In this document: positions 1-5,689 of the stretch, piece by piece
Layout: each line of letters starts with the position of its first letter
How positions within the stretch are numbered: position 1 is the first letter of the stretch
Source of the DNA: an uncultured Coriobacteriales bacterium
Lineage (GTDB): Bacteria > Actinomycetota > Coriobacteriia > Coriobacteriales > UMGS124
DNA: 6,606 nucleotides
Assembly: GCA_902464015.1 (NCBI GenBank)
Contig: CABQHM010000104.1
Coordinates: forward strand, 1 to 6,606
Direction of reading: 5' to 3'
The notes under the pieces: model-generated
What the model was told of the DNA's origin: nothing
What the model saw: the letters and a program-made list of their open reading frames with translations, nothing else
Databases searched by the model: none
Position numbers and translations under genes: made by a program

Positions 1-127
1 CGCGCTCCCGCGCCTCGGCCTCCGCCACCGGTCGCAGGGCGCGTCCCGCTGCCGCCCACGCCACGGCGAGCGCCGCGAGGAAGATCGCGATGCAGGAGGC
101 GAGGCACCCCAGCCCAAGGCCACATAG
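1..127 (-). pseudogene. 5'-truncated membrane protein, sensor histidine kinase-like fragment
   Basis: Read on the minus strand, the frame from 127 to the left edge gives a hydrophobic helix (CLASCIAIFLAALAVAWAAA) followed by GRALRPVAEAEARER. That pairing, a transmembrane helix running into a charged R-A-L-R-P linker, is typical of the second membrane helix and following linker of two-component sensor histidine kinases, just before the dimerisation/phosphoacceptor domain, which would lie outside the window. The frame opens directly after an in-frame TGA (130-128) and has no ATG or GTG before the membrane helix, so the sensor part and the first membrane helix are missing. It is either the remnant of a truncated gene or a gene with a frameshift near 112-125. 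The histidine kinase call is inference from about 40 residues; another membrane protein remains possible. Confidence 0.35.
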
Positions 128-246
128 TCATCGCCATATCGAATGGCGTAAGTGTTGAGCACTGACTCAATAGTTTCAGGGGACTTACGGCGCCCGAGCG
201 TACCTTGTTTGATGTCGGCGGACAAGTTGGCTTTCACCGTCGGCAC
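115..246 (-). other. unrecognised minus-strand coding-like fragment
   Basis: A minus-strand open frame starting at a GTG (246) encodes a plausible soluble sequence containing KANLSADIKQGTLGRRKSP and then ETIESVLNTYAIRYGDDYVA. The composition is protein-like (helical, mixed charge), and it is not the shadow of a plus-strand gene, because this stretch of the plus strand has stops in every frame. After about position 115 the frame turns into arginine/proline-rich sequence that is only the alternative frame of the kinase-like fragment, so the meaningful part seems to end there. No good Shine-Dalgarno precedes the GTG. I do not recognise the family; the remnant of a mobile-element or DNA-binding protein is one guess. 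The same interval must also contain the promoter of the beta-helix gene at 283, which argues against a functional gene. Confidence 0.2.
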
Positions 247-267
247 GACTCGGCACTGTTCACCCTG

Positions 268-285
268 AAAGGAGCGGCCACTATG
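268..285 (+). promoter_or_regulatory. ribosome binding site and start of the beta-helix gene
   Basis: AAAGGAG at 268-274 lies 8 nt before ATG 283. This fixes the start of the broken beta-helix gene at 283. The second ATG at 289 is less well placed. No convincing -35/-10 pair was found between 120 and 265. Confidence 0.6.
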
Positions 286-1912
286 ACCATGACGTCGAAC
301 GCGAAAGAATCTTCGTCCCCTGCTTTCATTTCCCGCAGGTAGTTTGCTTGCGCTGCCGCCTGCGTCCTCGCTGGGGCCGCGGCGCTGCCTGTTTTTGCAT
401 TGGCCGACTAGGCGGGCGGCACCCCGCCTGACATGCCCTCGGATGGTGGGCAGGGCGGCCCTGGCGGCGAGCCTACGCAGGGCGGTCAGCCTGAGGGTCA
501 GCCGGGCGGTCCTGGTGGCGCCGACACGATGATCTTTGATTATACGGGTACGTACACAGCTGCTTTTACCGCCGACGGCCAGTAGGCCGATACCCAGGGC
601 GAGTCGATTGAGGCCACCGAGACTGACCAGAATGCGGTTCTGGCCCAGAATGCTGGTACAGCGGTGCTGCAGGACTGCACGATTACGAAGCTCGGCGACA
701 ACAGCGATGGCGACCTGTGCAACTTCTACGGTGCCAACTCCATTGTCTTGGCTGTGAACGAGGGGTCCCAGGTTGTTCTCGGCAGATGCACGCTGAGCGC
801 TACGAGCGAGGGCTCGAACGGCTTTTTTGTCACCGATTCGGGCGTGGCGTTTGTCAATGGATTGCGGCATCGACACCTCCGCTGGCAATTCGCGCGGTTT
901 GGATGCCACCTACGCAGGCGTTGTGGTTGCCTCGCAGGTCGACATCGCAACTGAGGGCGACCACTGCGCCGCTGTTGCGACCGACCGCGGCGGCGGAACC
1001 ATTTCCGTTGTCGGCGGCACCTTCTCCACGGCTGGCTCTGGGTCGCCTCTTCTGTACTCTACGGGCAACATCCAGGTGAACGGCATTGTGGGTACCGCAT
1101 CTGCCAGCCAGATTGCTGGTATGGAGGGCCTCAATACCATCCTTATCAACAACAGCGAGCTTGAGAGCACCAACACCGGCCTCACCGGTTCGGACCCGGT
1201 TGCCAACGGCGTCATCATCTATCAGTCCACCTCGGGTGACGCCGAGGCCACCACGGGCGATGCCGCGAGCTTTCAGGCGGCATCTTCCACGCTCAAGGCC
1301 GCCATTACCTCGGGCGCTATGTTTTACTTCACCAACACCACGGCAAACGTCGTGCTGTCCAACACTGTGCTCGACTTTGACTCCGCTTCCAACAAGCTTG
1401 CCTATGTTGCCGGCAACGACGCCAACAACTGGGGCACGCCGGGCAGCAACGGCGCCCGGGTGAACTTTACGGCCACGAACCAGCAGCTCGCAGGCGATGC
1501 GTGCGCTGACACGACCTCTTCGCTCAACCTGTATCTCCTCAATGGAAGCACCTGGAGTGGATCGGCAAGCATCGAGGACAACGCCAACGGCGCCACCAGT
1601 TCTGCCCCGCTGAGCGTATATGTGGACGGTTCTTCTACCTGGACCGTTACCTCTGATGCACACCTGAGTGCGCTCGGTGTTGCCACGGGCGGCGGCATCG
1701 TCGACACCGATGGCAACACGGTGACCGTCGTCGCGGGTGGGCAAACCGTCGTCCAAGGCACCTCAAACGTCACCGTTACCGTCGATGACGACTATACCAG
1801 CGACTTTGTCATGTCCAGCGCCAACGAGCTTGTGACCGAGACGTATGACCGCAGCGCTTTCGACGAGTACTTCGGCACTTCCACAGCATGGACGATGGGT
1901 CAGGTGGCGTAA
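283..1912 (+). pseudogene. secreted beta-helix (adhesin-like) protein, broken by three TAG codons and a frameshift
   Basis: Joining frame 1 (283 to about 860) and frame 2 (about 866 to 1912) gives one continuous protein of about 540 codons. Domains in order: a signal sequence with twin-arginine-like S-R-R-x-F followed by ACAAACVLAGAAALPVFALA; a Gly/Pro/Gln-rich linker (GGQGGPGGEPTQGGQPEGQ); then Asn/Thr/Ser/Gly-rich short beta-strand repeats characteristic of secreted right-handed beta-helices, including TDQNAVLAQNAGTA, NSRGLDATYAG, VATDRGGGTISVVGGTF, GMEGLNTILINNSELEST and ANGVIIYQSTSGDAEAT. It ends DRSAFDEYFGTSTAW...QVA. Proteins of this layout are common in gut Firmicutes and Coriobacteriia and are presumed surface or secreted, without a proven function. 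Damage: TAG at 340, 409 and 583 (codons 20, 43 and 101) and a shift between about 860 and 868 (one extra base, or two missing). The first TAG lies inside the export motif. The region after the shift is 300+ codons without a stop, so decay is recent or some defects are sequencing errors. Confidence 0.75.
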
Positions 1913-1991
1913 TCCTCGATTAAGCTGCCTTGCCTGCTTTTCCACGCGTTCAGGGGCATGTTGCCGCCTCGGCTACTCGGGAAATCGATGC

Positions 1992-2017
1992 ATGGGTCAG
2001 CCTGCCCGCCTACCCAT
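1992..2017 (+). terminator. weak hairpin downstream of the beta-helix gene
   Basis: ATGGGT (1992-1997) and ACCCAT (2012-2017) are perfect inverted repeats, extendable by AG/CT with one bulged base. No T-run follows. It may be an accessory 3' hairpin; the stronger terminator is at 2043. The rest of 1913-2042 shows no gene. Confidence 0.25.
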
Positions 2018-2042
2018 CTCTGCTTGCCTCCTGCTCGCCAGC

Positions 2043-2077
2043 GAAGTCCGCCGTCTCCCTTAGGGATGGCGGGCTTC
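2043..2077 (+). terminator. hairpin terminator between the beta-helix gene and nrfA
   Basis: GAAGTCCGCC (2043-2052) pairs with GGCGGGCTTC (2068-2077) with one G-T wobble, and CCC/GGG closes a TTA apical loop with a small internal bulge. The hairpin is followed by a pyrimidine-rich stretch (TCTCGTTTCC) rather than a pure T-run. Lying 130 bp past the beta-helix stop and 130 bp before the nrfA start, it would insulate nrfA from upstream transcription. Confidence 0.6.
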
Positions 2078-2111
2078 TCTCGTTTCCAGCTTCAAAATTT
2101 CTCTCCTCGCA

Positions 2112-2127
2112 TGTTGTGCTGACAACA
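2112..2127. promoter_or_regulatory. dyad operator candidate upstream of nrfA (CRP/FNR-like)
   Basis: TGTTGT (2112-2117) and ACAACA (2122-2127) form a perfect inverted repeat with a 4-bp spacer. If the TACAAT at 2150-2155 is the -10 hexamer, the start site is near 2162 and the dyad centre falls near -42. That is the usual position of a class II CRP/FNR-family activator site. The half-sites resemble, but are not identical to, the FNR box TTGAT-N4-ATCAA. The regulator identity is inference. Confidence 0.4.
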
Positions 2128-2149
2128 GACGGCCAAATTATTGCCGTTT

Positions 2150-2155
2150 TACAAT
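2150..2155 (+). promoter_or_regulatory. putative -10 element of the nrfA promoter
   Basis: TACAAT matches the TATAAT consensus at five of six bases, inside an AT-rich patch (2135-2163) that stands out from the GC-rich surroundings. The hexamer 17 bp upstream (AGACGG) is no match to TTGACA, as expected for an activator-dependent promoter. The predicted 5' UTR is about 48 nt. Confidence 0.45.
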
Positions 2156-2209
2156 TTTTTAAAGCCGGCCCTCAAAGGCGGTCGGTCCAACCGGGGAGAG
2201 GAGACACCC

Positions 2210-3688
2210 ATGCAGGTCAAGAGGACGAGATTCGCCGCCGTAGCAGGTACGTGCCTGGCATGTATGCTGGCTTTTGCCGGCGTTGCTGCTGTCGCTTCAG
2301 GCGAGGAGCAAAAGGCAGCCAATGATGGCCAAGCCCAGGAAGTTATTGCTGACGCTGCCTTCGAGTACGACCAGTACGGCGTGATTGACGCCTCCTATTG
2401 GGCCGACAAGTTCCCGCTTGAGTACAATTCCTATCTCATGACCGCCATGGACGTGCCGCTTGAGTACGGCGAGTATATCGCCGAGGGCAATGTCGACACC
2501 ACTTCGGTTGGCACGGACCTTCTCGACGGCGACTATACCTCCACCAAGGTTAACTTCCTCGATGAAGACCAATACCCCGAGATCAAGACCCTCGGCAAGG
2601 GCTACGGCTACGCGAAGTACTACACCGAGCCGGGAGGCCACGCCTACTCGCTGTGGGTTGTCGCAAACAACGGCCGTCTTGGCGATCTTTCCGAGTCCAA
2701 GGGCAAGGTTTCTTGCTATGCCTGCAAGACTCCTCAGGTGCATTTCGACGCCGCCAACTACGAGGGCGAAGGCAGCTATTGGACCCAGCCCATCACGGAG
2801 TACAAGGACGCGTTCACTGAGAACGTCTCTTGCGCAAACTGCCATGAGAACGAGGACCCCACCACCAACGCGGTGCTTCGCGAGGATTGGATTCGCGCCA
2901 TGGGCGACGACCTCGACGAGACCACGGTGGCCAACGCAGCCTGCGGCCAGTGCCATTGCGATTACTCCATGGCCCCCACGGTAGAGGAGGGCTCCGACGC
3001 TCCGTTCGAGTCCGGCGAGCCGGTTAGTCCCTACTATGGCGGTCTTGCCAGCATGAATGCCGAGGATGCGCTCGCCTTCTATGACGAGTACGGCTTCTCT
3101 GACTGGACCTACGCCTCCACCGGTGCGCAGATGCTCGCCGTGCGCCATGCCGAGTTCGAGTTCAACTATGGTGCCAACCCCAGCCCCATGGCCAAGATGG
3201 GCTATACCTGCGCCGACTGCCACATGGGCACGGTCGCCGACGAGGAAACGGGCGTTGAGTACACCGACCACAACATCCAGAGCCCCCTCGACAAGCCTGA
3301 GCTTCTCGCCTCTTGCAACACGTGTCACACCGACCTGGCCAGCGAGGTTGCCTCCATCCAGGAAGACATCGACGGTCGCACCCATGAGCTGGGCCTGCGC
3401 GCCGAGCAGTTCATCTTCAACTTCGAGGACAAGGTCGCCATTCCCGATGCCGACGGCAACCTCGTCTTCGACATGGACACCGCCCTTGCCAATGGCCTGA
3501 CGGAAGACCAGGTTGCAAGGCTCCAGGAGATTCAGCGTTATGCCTGCTACTACTGGAATTTTGCTGCCGCTGAGAACTCCGAGGGCGCCCATAACCCCGA
3601 CATGTTCAATGACCTGCTCGAGAAGGGCAACGCTCTGCTCGACGAGGCCGACGAAATCCTCGGCGTCTCTTCTATCGTTGAGGCATAG
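2210..3688 (+). CDS. nrfA: cytochrome c nitrite reductase NrfA (pentaheme, ammonia-forming)
   Basis: Catalyses six-electron reduction of nitrite to ammonium outside the cytoplasmic membrane, the final step of respiratory ammonification. The 492-aa length is normal for the family. The start at 2210 is chosen because AGGAG (2199-2203) sits 6 nt upstream; the frame is open to 2141, but that extension has no RBS and would precede the signal peptide. Residues 1-30 are a signal sequence or anchor (KRTR, then a hydrophobic stretch ending AAVA). Heme sites: C169-YA-C-K173 (catalytic lysine-ligated heme), then CXXCH at 208-212, 245-249, 334-338 and 369-373. Active-site equivalents by motif alignment: R156 (NNGRLG), Y252 (CHCDY) and H313 (RHAEFE). 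DHNIQSP and AAENSEGAHNP supply further conserved heme-ligand histidines. The usual Ca ligands are altered: Glu to D251, Lys to A310, Gln to R312, as in calcium-independent NrfA. No nrfH lies adjacent. It appears monocistronic. Confidence 0.95.
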   Translation: MQVKRTRFAAVAGTCLACMLAFAGVAAVASGEEQKAANDGQAQEVIADAAFEYDQYGVIDASYWADKFPLEYNSYLMTAMDVPLEYGEYIAEGNVDTTSVGTDLLDGDYTSTKVNFLDEDQYPEIKTLGKGYGYAKYYTEPGGHAYSLWVVANNGRLGDLSESKGKVSCYACKTPQVHFDAANYEGEGSYWTQPITEYKDAFTENVSCANCHENEDPTTNAVLREDWIRAMGDDLDETTVANAACGQCHCDYSMAPTVEEGSDAPFESGEPVSPYYGGLASMNAEDALAFYDEYGFSDWTYASTGAQMLAVRHAEFEFNYGANPSPMAKMGYTCADCHMGTVADEETGVEYTDHNIQSPLDKPELLASCNTCHTDLASEVASIQEDIDGRTHELGLRAEQFIFNFEDKVAIPDADGNLVFDMDTALANGLTEDQVARLQEIQRYACYYWNFAAAENSEGAHNPDMFNDLLEKGNALLDEADEILGVSSIVEA

Positions 3689-3747
3689 CGCCGTCTTGTT
3701 TTCCGCACGGTGGCACCAGCCTGCGTTCTAGCTGTTGGTACATAGTC

Positions 3748-3791
3748 GCCCCTGTTTCCCGGCACAGTACGTATCGCCGGGAAACAGGGGC
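3748..3791 (+). terminator. 16-bp perfect stem-loop after nrfA
   Basis: GCCCCTGTTTCCCGGC (3748-3763) and its exact reverse complement (3776-3791) flank a 12-nt loop that contains the palindrome TACGTA. It starts 60 bp past the nrfA stop. The tail is TCTTAGTA, not a T-run, so as an intrinsic terminator it is imperfect. It may act together with the next hairpin, or protect the nrfA mRNA 3' end. Confidence 0.65.
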
Positions 3792-3824
3792 TCTTAGTAT
3801 GACGCGCGATGTGCTATTACATTC

Positions 3825-3864
3825 AGGGCAGGCTCCGAGCGGCCTGCCCTTATTCAGTTTTTTT
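3825..3864 (+). terminator. Rho-independent terminator (second, tandem)
   Basis: AGGGCAGGC (3825-3833) pairs perfectly with GCCTGCCCT (3842-3850) around an 8-nt loop, followed by TATTCAG and seven T (3858-3864). This has the standard intrinsic terminator form on the plus strand and is the definitive end of nrfA transcription. Confidence 0.8.
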
Positions 3865-3877
3865 GACGAAGAGGTAT

Positions 3878-3970
3878 ATGTTTGGGCGGCCCTTGTGGGG
3901 ACCTCGACGCTTCATGGCGTGCGTGGTGTGCGCGGAGATATTCGTGTTGATGGGTGATATGCCTGTTTAA
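3878..3970 (+). CDS. doubtful 30-residue ORF
   Basis: An ATG at 3878 preceded by GAAGAGG (only 3 nt from the ATG) opens 30 codons ending at TAA 3970. The product begins MFGRPLWGPRRF and continues hydrophobic with a CVVC pair (MACVVCAEIFVLMGDMPV), so it resembles a short basic-then-hydrophobic membrane peptide. It starts directly behind a terminator and has no evident promoter. No family is recognised, and chance is a strong alternative. Confidence 0.12.
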   Translation: MFGRPLWGPRRFMACVVCAEIFVLMGDMPV

Positions 3971-3976
3971 TGTCGC

Positions 3977-4030
3977 GCGGCTTATGAGGGATACGCGGCA
4001 TATGAGGGCAATGCGCGTATGAGGCCGTGC
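3977..4030. repeat. imperfect 18-bp tandem repeat, three copies
   Basis: Copies start at 3977, 3995 and 4013. The first two share GCGGC-N-TATGAGGG; the third is GCGCGTATGAGG. The repeat lies in the otherwise empty stretch 3865-4059 between two terminators, downstream of both nrfA and the convergent marR operon. Apart from this and the doubtful small ORF, nothing is seen in that stretch. Confidence 0.5.
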
Positions 4031-4059
4031 TTTCCTTAGCCGCACTGTGTGTTTTGAAA

Positions 4060-4090
4060 AGAGGGGCCAAGCCCGCGGTTTGACCCCTCT
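4060..4090 (-). terminator. terminator of the marR/TIM-barrel operon, probably bidirectional
   Basis: AGAGGGG (4060-4066) pairs with CCCCTCT (4084-4090), with partial inner pairing CAA/TTG. Four A precede it (4057-4060) and ATTTT follows, so each strand reads out of the stem into T residues. On the minus strand it lies about 60 bp past the TIM-barrel stop at 4151. Confidence 0.7.
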
Positions 4091-4150
4091 ATTTTCTGGA
4101 ATGTTGGTTGCTCGGAGCACCTGTCGTTTCGAGGTTTTCGGCCTTTGTGA

Positions 4151-4951
4151 CTAGCCCTCGCGATACCTGTTCATCATCGCGTGCTGCAGGTCCTGAGCGC
4201 TCGGCGGCGTCCAGGAAACGGCGTCGGCACCAGCGGCGACGGTGGCGAGGATGCTCTCGCCCGTCTTGCCACCGGAGGCCACGATGGGCATTTCGGGATG
4301 ACGTGCCCGAATGCTTGCGACGACCTCCGCCGTGCGCGCGCCTGCGGCAACGTTGAGGATAGCCGCGCCGGCCATGATCTTGTTGTCAACGTCCTCGTCA
4401 TCTGCCAGCACTGTTGCCATCACGGGAATATCGATGACCCCCATGGTGCTCTCCACCGTCTCGGCACTGGCGGGGGCGTTGAGCACGACGCCGGCCGCAC
4501 CTTGCATCTCGGCCATCATGGCGAGCTCCACAACGCGCGAGCCTGTGGTGGTGCCGCCGCCGACGCCCACGAAAATGGGCTGCTGGGCCACCGTAAGCAG
4601 GGCCTGCGTGATGATGGGCTCGCCAGTAAAGGGGTAAACAGCGAGGATGGCATCGGCATTGCAGTTACGGATAACCGCCACGTCGGTCGTGTAGGCAAGC
4701 GACTTGATGTTGCGCCCTTTGATGGTGATGCCTGGGCAAACCGCGACCTCTTCGGGGACACGCGCGATAGGGGACGTCAGACGGCCTTCGATGCGCACGC
4801 CGGAAGCGTTGCGCTCGACCTTGAGCGGCGTCGAGTGCTGCTCGGGGGCATTTGGGCTGCTCGGGCTGAAGAGGGTCTTCAACCCGGCGTGGACGCTCGA
4901 GGTATGCATGCGCCCCCTACCGGCCGGGCCCTTCTCATTCTCTTCACTCAT
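4151..4951 (-). CDS. conserved TIM-barrel protein of unknown function (often annotated 'hydrolase')
   Basis: The 266-residue product matches the general pattern of a widespread uncharacterised (beta/alpha)8 family in anaerobes that databases often label hydrolase. Residues 1-45 are a variable, low-complexity extension. The conserved core starts at about 53 (RIEGRLTSPIARVPEEVAV), then GITIKGRNIKSLAYTTD (74-90). Strand-like segments alternate with helices: AILAVYPF (101-108), PIFVGVGGG (125-133), GVVLNAP (154-160), IPVMATV (175-181), AILNVAAGA (197-205), PIVASGGKTGES (222-233) and AVSWTPP (244-250). The last glycine-rich loops resemble phosphate-binding loops of ribulose-phosphate-type barrels, so a phosphorylated ligand is possible. 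The start ATG overlaps the marR stop (ATGA) with GGAAG upstream; Met15 is an alternative start. Cytoplasmic: no signal sequence. The substrate cannot be read from the sequence. Confidence 0.8.
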   Translation of the reverse strand: MSEENEKGPAGRGRMHTSSVHAGLKTLFSPSSPNAPEQHSTPLKVERNASGVRIEGRLTSPIARVPEEVAVCPGITIKGRNIKSLAYTTDVAVIRNCNADAILAVYPFTGEPIITQALLTVAQQPIFVGVGGGTTTGSRVVELAMMAEMQGAAGVVLNAPASAETVESTMGVIDIPVMATVLADDEDVDNKIMAGAAILNVAAGARTAEVVASIRARHPEMPIVASGGKTGESILATVAAGADAVSWTPPSAQDLQHAMMNRYREG

Positions 4952-5568
4952 CGAGAGCTTCCTTCCACAATCGTGCGTTCAACCTGAACATGGCTGGTAC
5001 GCATAGGCATTTCTTCTTCAGGCGCATCGGGGTGCGTGAGGTTGAAGAACTCATGCATAGCGCGGCGTCTTTCGGCAAACTCATCGTTGGAGGACTTGGA
5101 TTCGGCGTTTCGAATGATGCGCCGCAAGTACTCATCAAACTGTGCAAGTTCCTGCTCATTAAGGCAATCAAGCACGTCGGGCATTCCGTCGTCATCATCG
5201 CGCATGCGGTTCAGCGCCTCACGACCCCTACGCGTGAGAGAAACGGAGACCTGGCCCGCCCCCGAAGGAGAGGGCTTGCGTGCGATAAGGCCCCTCGCTT
5301 CGAGTTTGGAGAGCAAATCGGTCACGGCTTGGCGGCTCATGCCCAGGATGTAGCCCAAATCCCTGGGTGTCGTCTCACTGGTGCCCGGGTTGAGACCCAA
5401 GATGCCCAGAAGGCGTCCCTGGCCATGCAGCCCCGGGATATCTGAATCTAGCTCATCGCGATGAAAATGATGTGCGAGCTTTGAACGGCCCACATGCAGT
5501 TTTGCCTGTATAAGAAGAGCGTTGAGCTCACGTATCTGATTTATGATTTCGGCTTTGGTGGCGTCCAT
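4948..5568 (-). CDS. MarR-family winged-helix transcriptional regulator
   Basis: The 206-residue protein has a winged helix-turn-helix at about residues 50-115: RLLGILGLNPG, then TTPRDLGYILGMSRQAVTD (recognition helix about 77-90), LLSKLEARGLIARK, and the wing with SVSLTRRGREAL. Flanking helices at 1-45 and 135-175 would form the dimer interface, as in MarR proteins. The N-terminal helix carries a histidine cluster (LAHHFHRDE), and the 35-residue tail is acidic then basic and probably disordered. The ATG at 5568 is chosen because AAGGAGG ends 8 nt before it; the upstream in-frame ATG at 5586 overlaps that site. The stop TGA overlaps the next gene's ATG, indicating translational coupling and a two-gene operon in which the regulator probably controls its own transcription and that of the barrel enzyme. 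The inducer is unknown. Confidence 0.88.
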   Translation of the reverse strand: MDATKAEIINQIRELNALLIQAKLHVGRSKLAHHFHRDELDSDIPGLHGQGRLLGILGLNPGTSETTPRDLGYILGMSRQAVTDLLSKLEARGLIARKPSPSGAGQVSVSLTRRGREALNRMRDDDDGMPDVLDCLNEQELAQFDEYLRRIIRNAESKSSNDEFAERRRAMHEFFNLTHPDAPEEEMPMRTSHVQVERTIVEGSSR

Positions 5569-5576
5569 CGCCAAAT

Positions 5577-5583
5577 CCTCCTT
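5577..5583 (-). promoter_or_regulatory. ribosome binding site deciding the marR start
   Basis: On the minus strand this is AAGGAGG, a full Shine-Dalgarno 8 nt ahead of ATG 5568. It rules out the longer reading from ATG 5586. Confidence 0.75.
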
Positions 5584-5601
5584 CATTCAAATAGCTACGA
5601 G

Positions 5602-5638
5602 CGTATCTATATACGTTGATGTATCCGCAAGTATATAC
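5602..5638. promoter_or_regulatory. AT-rich promoter/operator region of the marR operon
   Basis: This AT-rich patch, 34 bp before the marR start, holds the inverted repeat CGTAT-N4-ATACG (5602-5615) and the 8-bp palindrome GTATATAC (5631-5638). Both fit the idea of a MarR autoregulatory site over the promoter. TATA-like hexamers are present on the minus strand, but no clear -35/-10 pair at standard spacing could be picked. Confidence 0.4.
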
Positions 5639-5673
5639 CCGCAGCTTGCACACGTATGTCCTAATGCGCGAAG

Positions 5674-5687
5674 GGAGCAATTGCTCC
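5674..5687. promoter_or_regulatory. 14-bp perfect palindrome upstream of marR
   Basis: GGAGCAATTGCTCC is an exact palindrome 106 bp upstream of the marR start. MarR dimers bind palindromes of this length, so it is a candidate operator. A chance palindrome is possible. Confidence 0.3.
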
Positions 5688-5689
5688 GA

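Noticed and set aside
823..828. Phase-variable T6 tract as the cause of the frameshift
   Set aside because: The original frame still reads sensible protein (VTDSGVAFVNG) beyond the T-run; the switch is at about 860-868, where there is no homopolymer.
854..1756. 300-codon minus-strand open frame opposite the beta-helix gene
   Set aside because: It is the complement of a real coding frame in GC-rich DNA. The composition is Gly/Arg/Val-rich with no recognisable domain, whereas the plus frame has clear beta-helix repeats.
2141..2209. Extended nrfA start 23 codons upstream
   Set aside because: There is no Shine-Dalgarno, it would overlap the putative -10, and it would bury the signal peptide. 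ATG 2210 has AGGAG at 6 nt.
2297..3592. 431-codon minus-strand open frame opposite nrfA
   Set aside because: The plus strand carries five heme motifs and family-wide conserved residues. The minus frame is a codon-bias shadow with repetitive Val/Gly/Leu content and no ribosome binding site.
3854..4120. 88-codon minus-strand ORF in the gap between terminators
   Set aside because: It runs through the terminator hairpin and the tandem repeats, has Arg/His-rich composition, and has no recognisable motif or ribosome binding site.
4181..4987. 268-codon plus-strand open frame opposite the TIM-barrel gene
   Set aside because: It is an antisense shadow rich in His/Gly/Arg. The minus frame has the barrel motifs and the ATGA coupling.
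5569..5586. Longer marR start at ATG 5586
   Set aside because: This ATG overlaps the AAGGAGG that serves ATG 5568, and nothing suitable lies upstream of it.
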